Both the position numbers and the translations under genes were made by a program. Under the pieces are notes generated by a model that saw only the letters and a list, made by a program, of their open reading frames with translations, did not search any database and was not told where the DNA came from. DNA of 64,000 bases, taken from positions 14,286,446-14,350,445 of the forward strand of contig CM043969.1 in the NCBI GenBank assembly GCA_014529385.2. The letters are read 5' to 3'. This stretch comes from Adiantum capillus-veneris (taxonomy: Eukaryota > Streptophyta > Polypodiopsida > Polypodiales > Pteridaceae). Shown here in pieces: positions 11,832-25,100 of this stretch; the stretch's first letter is position 1, and every line of letters starts with the position of its first letter.

Positions 11832-12772
11832 TGTTGCAGGAGCGAATCACACCACCCATAAAGTGCATGCAGCACAACCTAGATCAACATAATGTCAATC
11901 GAGGACACAGATGACACGATAGGCACACGAAGAATATCTCTTTAGCTTGTTAGGATGAGACCATCCTACACATACAACACTCTGGAAGGCCAACTAAACC
12001 ACAATCTAGAATCTCGCTGCTCTCAACTACACCACCCAACCCACATACACACAACGGTAGGAAACCCAGTAAATCATACCAGAATCGTACGAAACTTAAT
12101 AAACACCATCCCCTCACTAGGATACACATGTCCCTAAGCCTCTACATTCAAAACCCTAGCTCTAAACCCATCTGCGGAAAATGCGTATAAAGACAGAGCT
12201 GAAATTTTGAAGTGCCCGAAATTGAAATTTATGAGTACCTATGCATAGCTTATGTCGCTATAATTCTAACGACTACTTGCAGGAGGCAAAAAACGAACAT
12301 CATTTGATATACTTATAGCCACAAATAGCTTGTAGATACGCGAGCGCATTCGCTCTGTTTCGCGGGGAATGCTTGGGGTAATCGTGTAGCTCTTGTCGAG
12401 GCTAGCGTGATGGTGCAGTCGAATCTCCAATGTGATGAACGAGCGGGGAGTAGCGGCAGGATGAAGCTCATGCTCTCTCTCTTCCTCTCTCACACACAGT
12501 CGAGGGCAGCTTAAAACTTATGATTATGAAAAATTTGTTCTTACAAAAGTGACCTAGGTACCTTATATACTAAGGCTACCTTAGGTTAACCAAAGATAGA
12601 GTTGGAGGCGTCAAATGGCTTGGCATTTACAATCTAGAAGTGCCATTGCACCTCGCATCTACAACTAGACTAGCTACTTATTACAATTGATGTTTATAAC
12701 CACAATCCTCAGCATTCCATAACTCTCAAAGAATAAGGCTTTGTTGAGTTTTGTCGTGCTATTGACCCAACA
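11832..12772 (-). repeat. LTR (~941 bp) of the Tat/Athila-like fossil
   Basis: The region is bounded by inverted TGTTG and CAACA: on the minus strand it opens TGTTGGGTCAATAG at 12,772 and ends CTCCTGCAACA at 11,832, next to the primer site. A TATA box (TATATAAGG, minus) lies at 12,569-12,561, about 200 bases in, as expected at the U3/R border. No second LTR is present in the window, so age cannot be estimated from LTR divergence. Confidence 0.65.
12561..12569 (-). promoter_or_regulatory. TATA box in LTR
   Basis: TATATAAGG on the minus strand, about 200 bases inside the LTR start. It is the expected pol II promoter position for a plant LTR. Confidence 0.55.
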
Positions 12773-13058
12773 ATGAACAATCAGTCTCTTCTCCTACTAT
12801 ATATATCCTATTTCACATCTAGTCTCCATGCATCATTAACAAGCGATATCTATATTTTTTGAGTGCAAGTTATTAGCGATGTTTACTCTTTGCTCAATTC
12901 ATAAAGTATCATTATTTGTATCTTCTATTTAAATCTCTCTTTTTTCACTATTTACAAATTAGTGAAGGATTAATGCCAGATTTTCAAGAGATAGGTAATA
13001 GCAATGAAGAATAAACAAAAGAAAATTTGATAGACAGAAAGAAATAAGAATTTTGTAG

Positions 13059-15650
13059 GTGCACTTAGCTCTTGTGTATAAATCATACAGGAGTACGTTT
13101 GTGAGAGGGAACACGTCCAAGATTGCTTGTCCTAACAAAGAGCATAGCATGCACTCTAAAACCATTGCTACATTTGGAGGTGTGGAAGCCACTGCAAAAG
13201 TAGCCAAGACAGGCTTTTTCCACCTGTCAGCTACACTAAAAAACAATATATCAAGTTCCAATACAAAAGTTCACTTGTATGATCGTACTTCAATGGGTGA
13301 GAAAGAGCCAGATCACTATGAAAAGTTACTTCTACGAATTTGCAATAGCATGGGTATGCTCATTGCCAATGGTGTATCTTTGTGGAGCGGAACCAATAAA
13401 TTTACATGTAGAAAACACAATGGGGATAGTGTGATTAACTATATGCTACTCTTTGAAGCCATCATGTATCGCATAAAGAGTTTTACTCTTATCATACCAT
13501 CACACCTTATGTATTGACCTTGCATGTGGAGAAACAACTAAGCATGAAAATATCAGCCAAAGGGAAGAGAAGTTATCTCTTTGTCTGGATTTAAATGGGC
13601 ACCAATGTATATTGAAATAGTTGAGCAAATGTTTTGGATGACAAAGCTTCAATATGACAAACCATTGGAAACTAAATGGGAATCTTTCAAGAAAGTTATT
13701 TGTTCTTGTGCAAAAGAATGCTTTTCCAAAAATTATGACCATGGTATCCACAAAGATAGATCACACAAGTGGTGGTTTGATAAAGAATGTCAAGATGCTC
13801 AAAAGTCCTTGATAAATCTAGATAAAAACAATGGATAGAGACAACTATCAAAGTCATTTGCATATATAGAAGGTATTGCTTCAAAAGAAGAAAACAAGAT
13901 GGGAAGTCAAGCATCATTCTTTTCAAGTCCAAGAAAAAGCACATGCATGGGAAATATTTTGGAGAAACTTGAGAGGCAAGCGGATTGAGAGTTATGGTAA
14001 CTTGAGTCTTGTGGATATGTAAACACATTGTAGTTAACTATATGAGCAACCAAATTTGAAAAGATGTCATTTTTTATGGTTCACTCCCATGTATGCCCTC
14101 TTTTTTTACTATTATGGATGTGTGTGGCAGGTTGAAAAAGTTAATCACTCGCAAAGTGAGAGATCTTCAAGGTATCAAGCCAAAAGTTATTAAATGGACG
14201 AGAGATTTTACACATGAGTGGATGTGTGATATGTTCAAACTTGCACTTCAACATGGTATGCCTTGTGATTGGAGTACTAATAGGGTCAAGCCTTTGCATA
14301 AAGGAGGGGATGTAAATAATATAAATAACTACCAGACTATAATGATTGGGTCTCTTATGGCAAAGTTGTTTGGGTGCATAAAGGAGATAAAATTGAGTGA
14401 TTAGGCTAAAGAAAATGGGAAGCGTGCAAAAGAACAAGTGGGTTTTTGTCAATGCCATAGCATCATTGATCATCTTGTCACTCTTCATGTTCTCATGAAG
14501 GAAAGTCAATTGAAAGGAAAACAATCATATTATTGCTTTGTGGACTTGAAGAAATCTTTTGATATGATTCCAAGTAACAATTTGTGGAGAAGGATGGAAG
14601 AACTCCAAGTGCCAAGTGAGTTTATGCTTGTGGTTTCTCAAATCTATGAAAAGGTGATGTGTAAATTGCACATATAAAGAGGAAATTCAAAAAAAATTGC
14701 AAGCACTATTGGGGTTAAACAAGGATGTCTCTTGTCACCAACTCTCTTTGGTATATGCATTTCTTGAAAAAATGGTACTTGACTTTATTCAAGAAGAAGG
14801 CATTGAAGAGGTCACTATTTGCAATGCAATAATCATGATTTTGTTGTATGTGGATGATGTAGTGCTTGTAGCACACACTTTAGAGGATGCACAAAAGCTT
14901 ATGGTTGTCCTTGAGAACTTTTTCTTGCATAGTGGGTTGATTGTGATTGAATCCAAAACAAAGGTTATGCTTGTAAAACCCAATCATAAGGAGAAGCCAA
15001 AAATGAGACACTCAAAGTTGTTGAGAGCTTTAAGTACCTTGGTCTTGAGGTTCCGGCCAATCACAAGGGGCATGAATGTGCTATGTGTTGTTTGGAAGCC
15101 AAAAAGAGAGTGTACTATGCATTTGAGAACATGTGTAATGTGGGAAACATCAAATGTTGGGTTCTCAAGAAGTACCTTTTTGACACATTTGTGACATTGA
15201 TTCTTCTTTATGGAGGTGAAGTGTGGGGTGGGAGCATCTCAAAATCTACTTGGATAGATTTTGAGAATGTCCAAAAGAGTTTTCTTACAAACTTTCTCCA
15301 AGTTAAGACACAAACACCATATATGCTCCTACTTTTTGAGTCAGAATCTCTTCCAATTGAGGTTATGGGCATGGAAAGGGTTGTGGAGTACATATTATAG
15401 ATGCATTAAAACCCCTCACATCAACTTCCTACAATTGCATGGGAAGCAAGCAAAAAATTTCAAAAGATGCATTAAAGCAAGATCTCGAGCACAAAATGGA
15501 TGCAAGACATAAATAAGTGGTTTGGGAGATGGGATGCATTACACTTGCTATATGATGCATCAGTAGACCCAAAGTGAACGAAGCTTTTCTACAGCACCAA
15601 TGTATTACGGCTTGAAAGGAATCCATTGGGTCACGCTTCATACATTACAC
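13059..15650 (+). mobile_element. Non-LTR (LINE) retrotransposon remnant: endonuclease end, RT, C-terminal region
   Basis: Plus-strand pieces appear in LINE ORF2 order. 13,290-13,520 carries the end of an endonuclease-like domain (NGVSLWSGTNKFTCRKHNG...VINYMLL). 13,581-13,838 is the linker to RT. RT motifs are FVDLKKSFDMI (14,540-14,572), GVKQGCLLSPTLFG (14,710-14,751) and LLYVDDVVLVA (14,839-14,871). A post-RT region with ESFKYLGLEV and an LYGGEVWGG motif follows at 15,020-15,240. The frame changes several times (for instance after 14,401, between 14,675 and 14,700, and near 15,000), so it is inactive. No poly-A tail or target duplication was found, so both ends are approximate. In living LINEs this protein nicks DNA and primes reverse transcription there. 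Confidence 0.8.
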
Positions 15651-16575
15651 CACCCATATTGCCCCCAACTACAAAACCATGTTCTTCGTTGAAAGAGGAA
15701 ATTGTACTTACCCTTACATGCTTGAGCCTATCCCCTTGTCAACAATACGCGCTATCATAGCGTAGATGTGACCAAAGCTAACATCAAATGGCACACACAT
15801 AGTGTTATGAAATAATAAAGCTCATAAGAAAACTCAAACTTGTCGTATGCAAAATGAACTCGTATCAAAATACTACCAATTCCATGGCCTTTGGTGCCTT
15901 TTCTTCTTTGACCACAAGGAAATTGCTCTTGAATGAAGTAAAGAGCATGGTGGAAATGATTGTTCAACATGACAATAATTTACCATTTATCTGAGTAATT
16001 ACTGCATGAGTTGAACCTGCAATCTCTACACACGTTTCACAAAAAATCAACAAAGGATGGAATTGCTTGCTAGCTATGAAACAAAAATAAAAGCCACAAT
16101 TTGCAATTGATGTTTGTCGACAAGTTTAGGAATTTTGTAACACTTGAAATTCTTGCCGCATCGTGAGCTACTCAATCCTTACTTGAAAAAAATTTCAGGT
16201 GCTTGAATTGCAAACTGTTTTTGCCATGGTCCCTTGCCCAGGCCCTTGCATGCCCTTACATGCTCTGTTTGAAGTCTGTGGCTTGCCCTGCAATTTGAAA
16301 CCATGGCCCCTTGCCCATGCCTTTGCATGCTAAGCAAGATGCCTCTTACATGGCCACGGGGCAAGGCTTTACTAGGGGAGTGTGTCCACATGCCACAAAA
16401 TATAAACCTAAAGACCTCCATAGTGATGGCAACACTCAACTAGCAAGAAGAGAGAGAAAAAACTTGTTGCGCATTTTGAGGTGGTCAAATGGTGACCTTG
16501 ACGAAAATCACTCCATGCGTAGATGCGACCCTGTTGACAATGGTTGTGACCGAAATAAAAAACCTATGAATGTCA
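15650..16575. other. Stretch with no recognisable gene; short imperfect duplication
   Basis: There is no coding signal. Near 16,225-16,370 the phrases CCATGGTCCCTTGCCCA and CCATGGCCCCTTGCCCA recur about 80 bases apart within a locally GC-richer patch. This is the left flank of the copia element; its last five bases (TGTCA) do not match the right flank. Confidence 0.55.
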
Positions 16576-17153
16576 TGTTAAGTATGGAGCCTGATTTACC
16601 CTTGTAATTTTCTGTGGTAAAAGCGCACATTTGTAAGGCCCCCATTATGAGGAGAAGCCATCTTGCGTGAAGGAAAATCACTCACCGGAAACCAAAATTT
16701 TCACGGACAAGAATCAGGGGCAACTTTAAAGGCCTCGGGGGCGGAGGCCCCCGAGACTTTTTTTTCGCCGGAATATTCTTTTTCGTCGGAAGTCAATGGC
16801 CGGTGGCCGGTGGCCGAATTCAAAAGCGGACTTGTCTTCTCAAGGGCGGCCACACATGGGCGGATTGGAGGGTCCGATTTGGACTTATTCGCACAAGGGC
16901 GGCTACACATGGCTGTCTCTCATAAGAGAGGGCAACCCTTTTGGCCTATAAAAGGAGGCCATTTCTACACACATTTCATAGTGTGAAGTTGATGCAACAA
17001 GGTGAGTGTGAGGTGGTGAGAGTGAAGCAAGGCGGGAGCTCCATTAAGGGTATAATCCCTTTGTAAACTACTTCTTGTTTTGAAGTACTAAAGCCATTGA
17101 GTGGCTGCTTTCCCGTGGACGGAGCCCACATTGGGTGAACCACGTATATCGTG

Positions 17154-17221
<68 letters not shown>

Positions 17222-17338
17222 CTCGCTCTCGCTCTCTCTCTCTCTCTCTCTACTCTATAATCTCGTGTATATAAATCTGTCTCTCTCCATTAAGTAATCT
17301 ACTCAATTATCTATTTAGCTACGTCTTATCTCCTAACA
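16576..17338 (+). repeat. Copia 5' LTR (763 bp)
   Basis: It opens TGTTAAGTATGGAGCC and closes TCCTAACA, with direct identity to the 29,433 copy. A TATA-like CCTATAAAAGG lies at about 16,945-16,955. A CT tract at 17,158-17,251 is greatly expanded compared with about eight CT units in the 3' LTR. Confidence 0.95.
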
Positions 17339-17340
17339 AC

Positions 17341-17352
17341 TGGTATCAGAGC
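17341..17352 (+). promoter_or_regulatory. Primer-binding site, tRNA-Met type
   Basis: TGGTATCAGAGC lies two bases after the LTR end. It is the classic plant copia primer site complementary to the initiator tRNA-Met 3' end. Confidence 0.95.
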
Positions 17353-17411
17353 AAGGTTTGCTCGTAGCTAAATTATCTGAAGGAAAGGATTCCTTGAATT
17401 GAGTGGGAGTT

Positions 17412-18270
17412 ATGGCGGAGGAAGGGAAGCTCAAGATTGAGAAGTTCAACGGCAAAAACTACCAACATTGGAAGATACAGATTGAAGACTATCTCTACCA
17501 GAAGGACCTCTATTTGCCACTAGGCGGTCTTGCGAAGAAGCCCGCAACAATGGCAGATGAAGCATGGATTGTCCTTGATCGAAAGGCACTGGGAACAATC
17601 CGGTTAAGCTTGGCGTCAATGGTGGCCTTCAATGTTTAGGAGATGAAGACCACGGAGAACTTGATGAAGTCACTTGACGACTTCTACGAGAAACCATCGG
17701 CATCCAATAAGGTATTTCTTATGAAGCGCTTGTTCAATCTAAAGATGGCAGAGAATGGTTCAGTTGCAGAACACCTAAATGACTTTAACATAAACATAAG
17801 TCAACTTCGATCAGTGAAAATCAATTTCGATGACGAAGTGTGAGCTCTCCTTATACTATCATCTCTATCGGATAGTTGGGACAGCCTTGTGATGGTTGTA
17901 AGTAATTCTATCTCTGGCACAAATACTCTTAAGTTTGATGATGTTGTGGGTGTTCTCCTAAGTGAGGAAATTTGAAGGAGAAGCACAGGAGAATCATCAA
18001 GTGCTGCACTATCAGTGGAAACAAGAGGAAGGCTTAAGGAGAGGTTCAAAAACCAAAAGGGTCGTGATCGCTCAAGGCGGAGCAAGTCACGCACAAAGTC
18101 AGTTCTTGAATGTTGGAACTGCGGCAAGAAGGGCCACGTCAAGAAGGATTGCTGGTCCAAGAAGAAGAAGGAGACAGAGTCTCAAGACAACAAGCCAACA
18201 TCGAAGGCCAATGTGGCAGGTAAAGTAGAGCAAGATGCTCTAATTCTCTCATTAGACAATGTGTCTAATT
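17412..18270 (+). pseudogene. Copia gag with CCHC zinc knuckle (fossil)
   Basis: The reading starts at ATGGCGGAGGAAGG (17,412) with KIEKFNGKNYQHWKIQIEDYL, the usual copia gag opening. It continues through a gag helical region (KVFLMKRLFNLKM...VAEHLNDFN) to a basic linker and a zinc knuckle CWNCGKKGHVKKDC near 18,111-18,152. Gag forms the particle and binds RNA. The region contains several of the element's breaks. Confidence 0.85.
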
Positions 18271-20003
18271 CTTGGATAGTAGATTCCGGGGCTTCATTCC
18301 ATGCGACATCACACAAGCAACATTTCCAAGACTACACCAAAGGTAATTTTGGGTATGTATACTTGGGAGATGATGAAGCTTGTGAGATTGTTGGCAAAGG
18401 TACAGTTTCTGTCAAAACTGCTAACGGAAATGAATGGAAGCTTAAAGATGTTAGGCATGTTCCTTCTCTTCGCAAAAATTTGATCTCTACAGGACAATTG
18501 GACGATGAAGGTCACAACATTGCATTCGGAAACAAACGGTGGAAGATCTCAAAGGGATCTTTGGTGGTTGCCAAGGGTGAAAAAGTCAGTACACTTTACT
18601 TGTGTATTGTTAGCACGCAACCTTCAACTTGTGCAGCAACTACAGAAGTTGACAGTGTGGTGTGGCACTACCGACTTGGGCATATGAGTGCCAAAGGAAT
18701 GCAAATCCTTCAAACAAAGAAGCTTCTACTAGGTTTGAAAGAAGTGGACTTAGAGTTCTGTGAAGATTGTGTTTATGGTAAACAAAAGAGGGTAAAATTT
18801 CAAAAATCAAGAAATGAAAGAAAAAATTAAAAACTTGAGTTGGTTCATTCTGATGTTTGGGGTTCTGCAAGTACACCATCACTTAGTGGCTCATTGTACT
18901 ATGTAACATTCATAGACGATGCAACTAGAAAAACATGGGTTTATGTCATGAAGAATAAATCCGATGTATTTTCCATATTTCAAAGGTGGAAAGCCTTTGT
19001 GGAGAATGAAACAAGTACCAAGGTTAAATGCCTCAGATCCGACAATGGAGGCGAATATTGCAGCCAAGCTTTTGAAAGCTTTTGTGCTAGCAATGGCATT
19101 CGGAGGCAAAGGACAACCCCAAGGACACCTCAACAAAATGGTATTTTGGAAAGGATGAATAGGACAATCATGGAACGAGCACGAAGCATGCGGCTACATG
19201 CAGGCCTACCGCTTGAGCTTTGGGCGGAACCTGTAAGTACGTCTGTGTACTTAATCAATCGGTCACCCTCAACGGCATTGGATGGGGGAGTTCCAAAAGA
19301 GGCATGGACAGGTAAACCGGTGAATTATGCATTTCTCAAAGTGTTTGGGTGTGAGGCTTTCATGCACATAGATAGAAGCCTAAGATCAAAGTTAGATGCA
19401 AAGTCCAAAAAGTGTTTCTTCATTGGCTATGGAGAAGGAGACTTTGGGTATCGCCTATGGAATCCTGAAGATGGTAAAATCTTAAGGAGTAGGGATGTAA
19501 TTTTTAACGAACAAAATATGTACAAAGATTACTTGGAAAGAAAACAAACAAAAGAAACAGGTGATGAGTACATGGAGCTTGAGGACGGTGAAGACTCAAG
19601 GACTGCAAACGGTGACAATGTGCAACAACGTCAACCAAATGAGGAGCCTCAAACTATTCCTCGAAGATCTACAAGACCAAGTAGACCTCCAGAAAGGTTT
19701 GTTCCTTTCTTCAACCATCTCTTGATCTCAGATTCTGGAGAGCCGGAATCATATGAAGAAGCTATGCAACATGAATCCAAAGAAGAATGGACGAAGAGCA
19801 TGCAAGTGGAGATGGACTCACTACATCGCAACCAAACATGGGAGTTGGTTGAGTTGCCTAAAGGTAAGCGGGCACTTCAAAACAAATGGGTGTACAAGCT
19901 AAAGGAAGAAGAAGGTGGGAAGAAAAGGTACAAGTCTAGGCTTGTGGTAAAAGGTTTTTCTCAAAAGAAAGGTATTGACTTCAATGAAATATTTTCTCTT
20001 GTT
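18270..20003 (+). pseudogene. Copia protease, integrase and first part of RT (fossil)
   Basis: Domain order: aspartic protease with WIVDSGASFHAT near 18,273; GAG-pre-integrase with VWHYRLGHMSAKGMQ near 18,658; integrase core with VHSDVWGSAS (18,842), the FIDDATRKTWVY strand and a TPQQNGILERMNRT motif near 19,125-19,165; then the RT lead-in WTKSMQVEMDSLHRNQTWELV and the GFSQKKGIDFNE motif ending at the CACTA insertion. In living relatives these enzymes process the polyprotein, integrate cDNA and copy RNA. The sequence resembles the Tork/Tnt1 type, tentatively. Confidence 0.9.
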
Positions 20004-20100
20004 CACTACAAGAGGCTACTCATATTAGCGACGCTCACACAGCGACGCTCAAAAAAAAAATCCCGGCTCATAGCGACGCTCATAGCGACGTCGGCTGGGC
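20004..20100 (+). repeat. CACTA left terminus with subterminal AGCGACG motifs
   Basis: After the 12-bp terminus come four AGCGACG motifs in direct orientation (about 20,030, 20,045, 20,072 and 20,084). In En/Spm-type elements such subterminal motifs bind the TnpA-like protein. Confidence 0.85.
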
Positions 20101-20184
20101 TAAAAAAATAACCGAGCGCGCCCAAAAAATCAGATCTCAGATCTGAGTTTTTCGGCGCCCTCAAGCAAGGAGCAGGTAATGCTC

Positions 20185-20188
20185 TCCC

Positions 20189-20235
<47 letters not shown>

Positions 20236-20750
20236 CTTCTCCACACACACACACACACGAGGAGAGGAAGGAGAGCCAGGTATGCTCCTTCCCTCTCCTC
20301 ATTCTCATGTTCCCTTCCCCTCTTTCTCTCTCCCTCTCTCTCTTTTTCTTCTCCACACACACACACACACACGAGGAGAGGAAGGAGAGCCAGGTATGCT
20401 CCTTCCCTCTCCTCATTCTCATGTTCCCTTCCCCTCTTTCTCTCTCCCTCTCTCTCTCTCTATCACACACACACATAAACACACACATAGTGTTTTTGAG
20501 AGAGAGAGAGAGAGAGAGAGTACAAACAAAAACAAAAACGCACACACACATACATAAACAAAGAATGCACACACACATTGAGAGAGAAAAAGAGAGAGAC
20601 AGCATGCATAAACAAAAAACGCACGCATTGAGAGAAGAAAAGAGAGAGAGAACATGCATAAACAAAAAACGCACACATTGAGAGAGGAAAAGAGAGAGAA
20701 AACATGCATACGATCCAAAAAAACGCACACACATTGAGAGAGAAAGAGAG
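20185..20750. repeat. CT, CA and GA tracts with a ~114-bp tandem duplication
   Basis: A CT tract at about 20,190-20,231 leads into two near-identical ~114-bp units (from about 20,233 and 20,347), each holding a CA tract, GAGGAGAGGAAGGAGAGCCA and CTCCTTCCCTCTCCTC. GA-rich sequence follows with four spaced repeats of a CATGCATAAACAAAAAACGC-like phrase to 20,720. It is noncoding. Confidence 0.85.
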
Positions 20751-20929
20751 AGAAACTAATTTAACGTCGTAAGAAACTAATTAAAATTAAAAGAACTAAA
20801 GATCTAGCCGACGAGGAGTTGAACTCAAGACCTATTATTCAAGAGGGAAATGGCATAATCAATCTATCATACTTGGCATGGGTGATAGAAAGGTTATACC
20901 ATTTATCTCTTTTTATTGGCACACACATC

Positions 20930-21790
20930 CACACACGTGCACACACACAAGAAGAAGAGAGTTATAACGTCATAGGAAACTATCTTAAAAGACGTTAAAG
21001 ATTAGGTTATATGTAGACTTACATTAAATTAGATTTAGGTTTATTTTTAACTAGATTTACGTTTATTTACGCTAGATTTAGATTTACGTTATATTAGATT
21101 AGATTTAGGTCTCCATAGACTGCGATGCCTGCATGAAGCGGGTGAAGAAAGCCCTCAATGGAATATAGGGTATTGCTGCCTTCACTCATGGTGGGCTCCG
21201 TCGATCCAAAAGTACTGGTGAAATGTCTTCAGAAGATAGGGAAGAAGGTGGATCTTCAGGGCGGCAAGAGTCACTACATCCCCGACACAATGACCATCTA
21301 GACAACCTCTAGTCATTCAACAGCAACTTCAAAGTTAGTAACAAGAGCAAGAACGGTCTAAAGGGCCAATTGCTGTCGTCAGATGTGGATGGAGATGAGG
21401 CAGCGTCACCGCCGGAAGTTAACTCTCACATCTTTAGTGATGAGAATGCCAACTCTTGCCGAGTTATGTGAAAAATTATGTGTTAAATCATTTTTAAGGT
21501 TCTTATAATCCCTGTTAGTTTAGTTCTTTGTTTTTAATATAACATAATTTACGTTAGATTTAGATTTATGTTATATTAGATTAGACTTAGGTTTATTTAG
21601 GTTTACCCACACACACACACACACACACAAGAAGAAGAGAGTTTTAACGTCGTAGGAAACTATCCCAAAAGACGTTAAAGATTAGGTTAGATGTAGACTT
21701 ACGTTAAATTAGATTTAGGTTTATTTTTAGTTAGATTTACGTTTATTTAGATTTACGCTTATTTACGTTAGATCGAGTCCACGCAAGAAT
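20930..21790. repeat. Duplicated segment in CACTA upstream region
   Basis: A ~130-base segment (CACAAGAAGAAGAGAGTT ... GACGTTAAAGATTAGGTTA ... TTTACGTTTATTT) occurs at about 20,945-21,075 and again at 21,625-21,755. Between them, near 21,120-21,470, is non-repetitive sequence with faint coding character (GTGAAGAAAGCCCTCAATGG, then charged codons) that I cannot assign. The region to 22,150 contains a GA run at 22,063-22,087 and no supported gene. Confidence 0.7.
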
Positions 21791-22150
21791 TACTTACGGT
21801 TTAGGGTTTAGAGTTAGACGAACAGTGAAAAGATCTACTGTGAAAAGATGTTAAGATGCTGTGAAGTGCTACAGCTAGAGAAGAGGCAAAGGGGTTTTGT
21901 CCACTACATGCAGTATCATGTAGACGTGGGTGTGTAGATTTCTTGTACCCACAAATATAGGTATTGACCAATAAAGACGAGATTATAACCCGGTGGTTCT
22001 GATCTCCGTGCACCTCTAGACCGAGGTGTGCGGGGATTGGACATGACTAGAGAATGTGACGTAGAGAGAGAGAGAGAGAGAGAGAGAAGACGAAGAATGC
22101 CAATAGAATATTAAATTTGTTGTCCAGGTTATAAGTTTTTAATCCTCATT

Positions 22151-25100
22151 ATGAGTAGCGACGAGGATGTGGGACCGTCCAACCGAAACACCTATCTCTC
22201 AACGAGGGTCTTATGTCCTTGTAATCAATGCAAGCATGCTGTGCGACGGACAAGACGTGTTTCTTTGCAGCACGTTCGTGAATTTGGCGAGTTCGATCCA
22301 TCTATTATAGATCAAGTTGTTGCCAATTATAACTCGTCGGACTCTGACGCTGGCCAACAAGCAGCAATCTTGCAACCCAATAGACGTGTTCGCAGGCGCT
22401 TTGGTCAAGCAGCATACGTGAGGCCACAAGATGTAGCCTCTGACAGCTCGAGGGATGATCATGCAGAGCACATTCCCAACGAGGCAATGTTTGAGCCCGA
22501 GATTGATGAAATGATCGAGACGATCATGGATTCAGAAAGGCTTATCTATGATGATATGAAAAGTGAAGCCGATACGCCATTGTATAATGGAGCACGTATG
22601 TCTAGATTGAAAGCACTCCTGGTTCTTCTCAACATGCAGGCAAAGTTTGGATGGAGTGACACTAGCGTCACAGCGCTTTTCAGGTGATCTATTACAATTA
22701 GTTTACTTTAATAAAACTCTAAATGTATAATGATCTGATAGATTTTTACACGACTGTATCATATTTTTATGTTTTGTAGATTGCTGAAAGAGCACATACT
22801 ACCAGCTGACAATGTGATGCCAGATTCCCGAGATGAAGCAAGAAAGATTTTGCGAAACTTGGGGATGGATTACAATTCTATCCACGCTTGTCCTAATGAC
22901 TGCATTCTTTTCAAAGGGGAATACATAGACATGGAGAAGTGTCCGAAATGTGATTCCGAAAGATATCGAGTAGATCTCCACGGGACAAAAATTCCACAAA
23001 AGGTTTTGCGACATTTCCCTCTGCTATCTCGCATCAAGAATTTCTTCGAATGTAAGTCCATGGCCACCCTAGCATCATGGCATGAGGAGAATAAATCTTC
23101 GGATGGTGTGCTACAAATTCCTGCAGATTGCGTAGCGTGGAAACATATAGATGGAACATGGTCGGATTTTGCCAGGGAAGCTCGAAATTTGCGCTTAGGC
23201 CTGGCTATGGATGGCGTAAATCCATTTGGTCAAAGATCAACATCTTACAGTGTATGGCCCGTTGTCATCGTCAACTACAACATTCCCCCGTGGTTGACTA
23301 CGAAGAAGGGGCACCTATGGCTAAGCTTGATTGTGCCAGGGCGATATAAAGTGGGGAATATGGATGTGTATCTTCATCCACTATTGGAAGAGCTACAACA
23401 ATTGTGGATTGGCATAGAGGTGGTGGATATGAGCCGACACACAGGACAATGGAATGCTTTGATCAGAGGCATTCTAATGTGGACCATGCATGACTATCCC
23501 GGGCTAATAGAATGCTCAGGTGATCTATTGACACTCCTCACTCAGACACTGTAAATCTTGTTTTTTCCCATAGTTGATCTATTATCATGTGTATACATGC
23601 AGGGCTTCAAACAAGCGGATACAGAGCATGTGTCACATGTGGACCTAGACTGAATGCACGTAGGGCACCCTCACTGAAGAAGCAAATCTACGAAGGTCAT
23701 CAAGCGTATCTTCCAGAGAATCATGTGTTACGCGACGGCTTTTTGGGAAGAGAGCCACCAAGGATGTCTGCACAAGCATGGTTAGAGCAGAAGGAGATGT
23801 GCGATGACGGATTGCCTCCAGGGATGAAGAGACTATCTCTATGGTACGAGTTACCATACTGGCCCCGACTCATGATCAATCACTTGCTCAATCCAATGCA
23901 CATATTCAAGAATGTGGGTAATCTACTATGGGACCATCTGACCGGCAAGAAAGATACTTTGGGAGCCAGAGTTGACCTTAGAAATGTGGATCTTATGGAG
24001 CAATATTGGCCGCAAACAGCGTCTGATGGATCGATAAAACTCCCTAAAGCACCATGGATTTTCACAGGAGCCCAAGAACGCAAAGTAAAAGAGACCATTC
24101 GATCTTTGCGGACCCCCACTGGCGTAATGCACTCGCTCCGAACGTGTTTTACTAAAGAAGGAAAGCTTACCGGTTTGAAGTCACACCATTGGCATAAAAT
24201 GTGTCAGGTACGTTCATAGTGGACTTTAATATCATTGCATGAAATGTGGACTTTAATATCATTGCTGCACATACTTTACAGTTTATTTTACCGGTTGCCA
24301 TTGAGGGATGTTTGTCTCTCGACATCCGTAACACAATCTACAAACTTGCAAAGCTGGTGCAATGGATCTCACAAAAGGAGATCAACGTAGACTCCATACC
24401 ATTCGCCAAACTAAATGCTGCGGAGCTTGTGTGCATGTTTGAGAAACATTTTCCTACTACAATGCTAACCATTCAGGTGCATCTTCTTGTTCACATAGTT
24501 GATGAGGTGGAAATAGCTGGCACAGTTCATTCCAGATGGATGTTCTTCTTAGAGCGTTTCATGAAAACGCTTAAGGGATATGTGCGTCAAAAGGCACGTC
24601 CGGAGGGTAGCATGGCAGAAGGTTGGTTGGTATCAGAGTCCCTAGTGTACATTGGAGAGTGGCTAGATGGATTTGATAAATCCCGGGACACGCTATGGCG
24701 AACCATAGATGATGAGCGCATATCTGGGATTGTCATGTGCAATTTCGTGTTGAGAAGAAGATGACGGAAGATCTAGAGGCTAAAATCAACCGATTTTGCA
24801 TGCTTCACAATCCAGTGATGCAAAAGTGGATTTCACAATATGAGGATGCAAAGCAAGAGCGACAAAGGGTACGAATCGAGTGGAGACGGGGAAGAAGACC
24901 ACCGATGCACTATCCAGCGGTTCTGGAGAGCCTACCAACCTTCATGAGCTTAAGATGGTTGCACAACCAATTGAAAATCGCACAACAATGCAGTGACGAA
25001 GTGACTGAAGAAGAGTGGGAGTACTCTCGGGGTTGCGCGACCAAGGTAAGTTTGCAATGTACGACTAGCAAGTGACTTTATTTATAAACGTTTGAATGGC

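Larger units (their letters stand above)
7300..12772 (-). mobile_element. Tat/Athila-like Ty3/gypsy fossil: LTR, long repeated leader, gag, linker
   Basis: On the minus strand the order is LTR (12,772-11,832), primer site (11,830-11,813), a ~2.1-kb leader with seven palindromes, gag remnants (about 9713-8503), and then Lys/Ser/Glu-rich polyprotein remnants down to about 7300. The primer site resembles the tRNA-Asp-type site known from Athila/Tat elements, and a long leader also fits that group. No protease, RT or second LTR was found, so the element is a 5' remnant. It has several breaks. Placement in Tat/Athila is inference from the primer site and layout. Confidence 0.65.

Noticed and set aside
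16179-16607. Overlapping open frames on both strands left of the copia element
   Set aside because: No domain and no consistent codon character; they follow from a locally GC-richer duplicated patch.
22211-24132. Several minus-strand open frames across the CACTA transposase
   Set aside because: They are antisense shadows of the TNP2 coding sequence and carry no motif.
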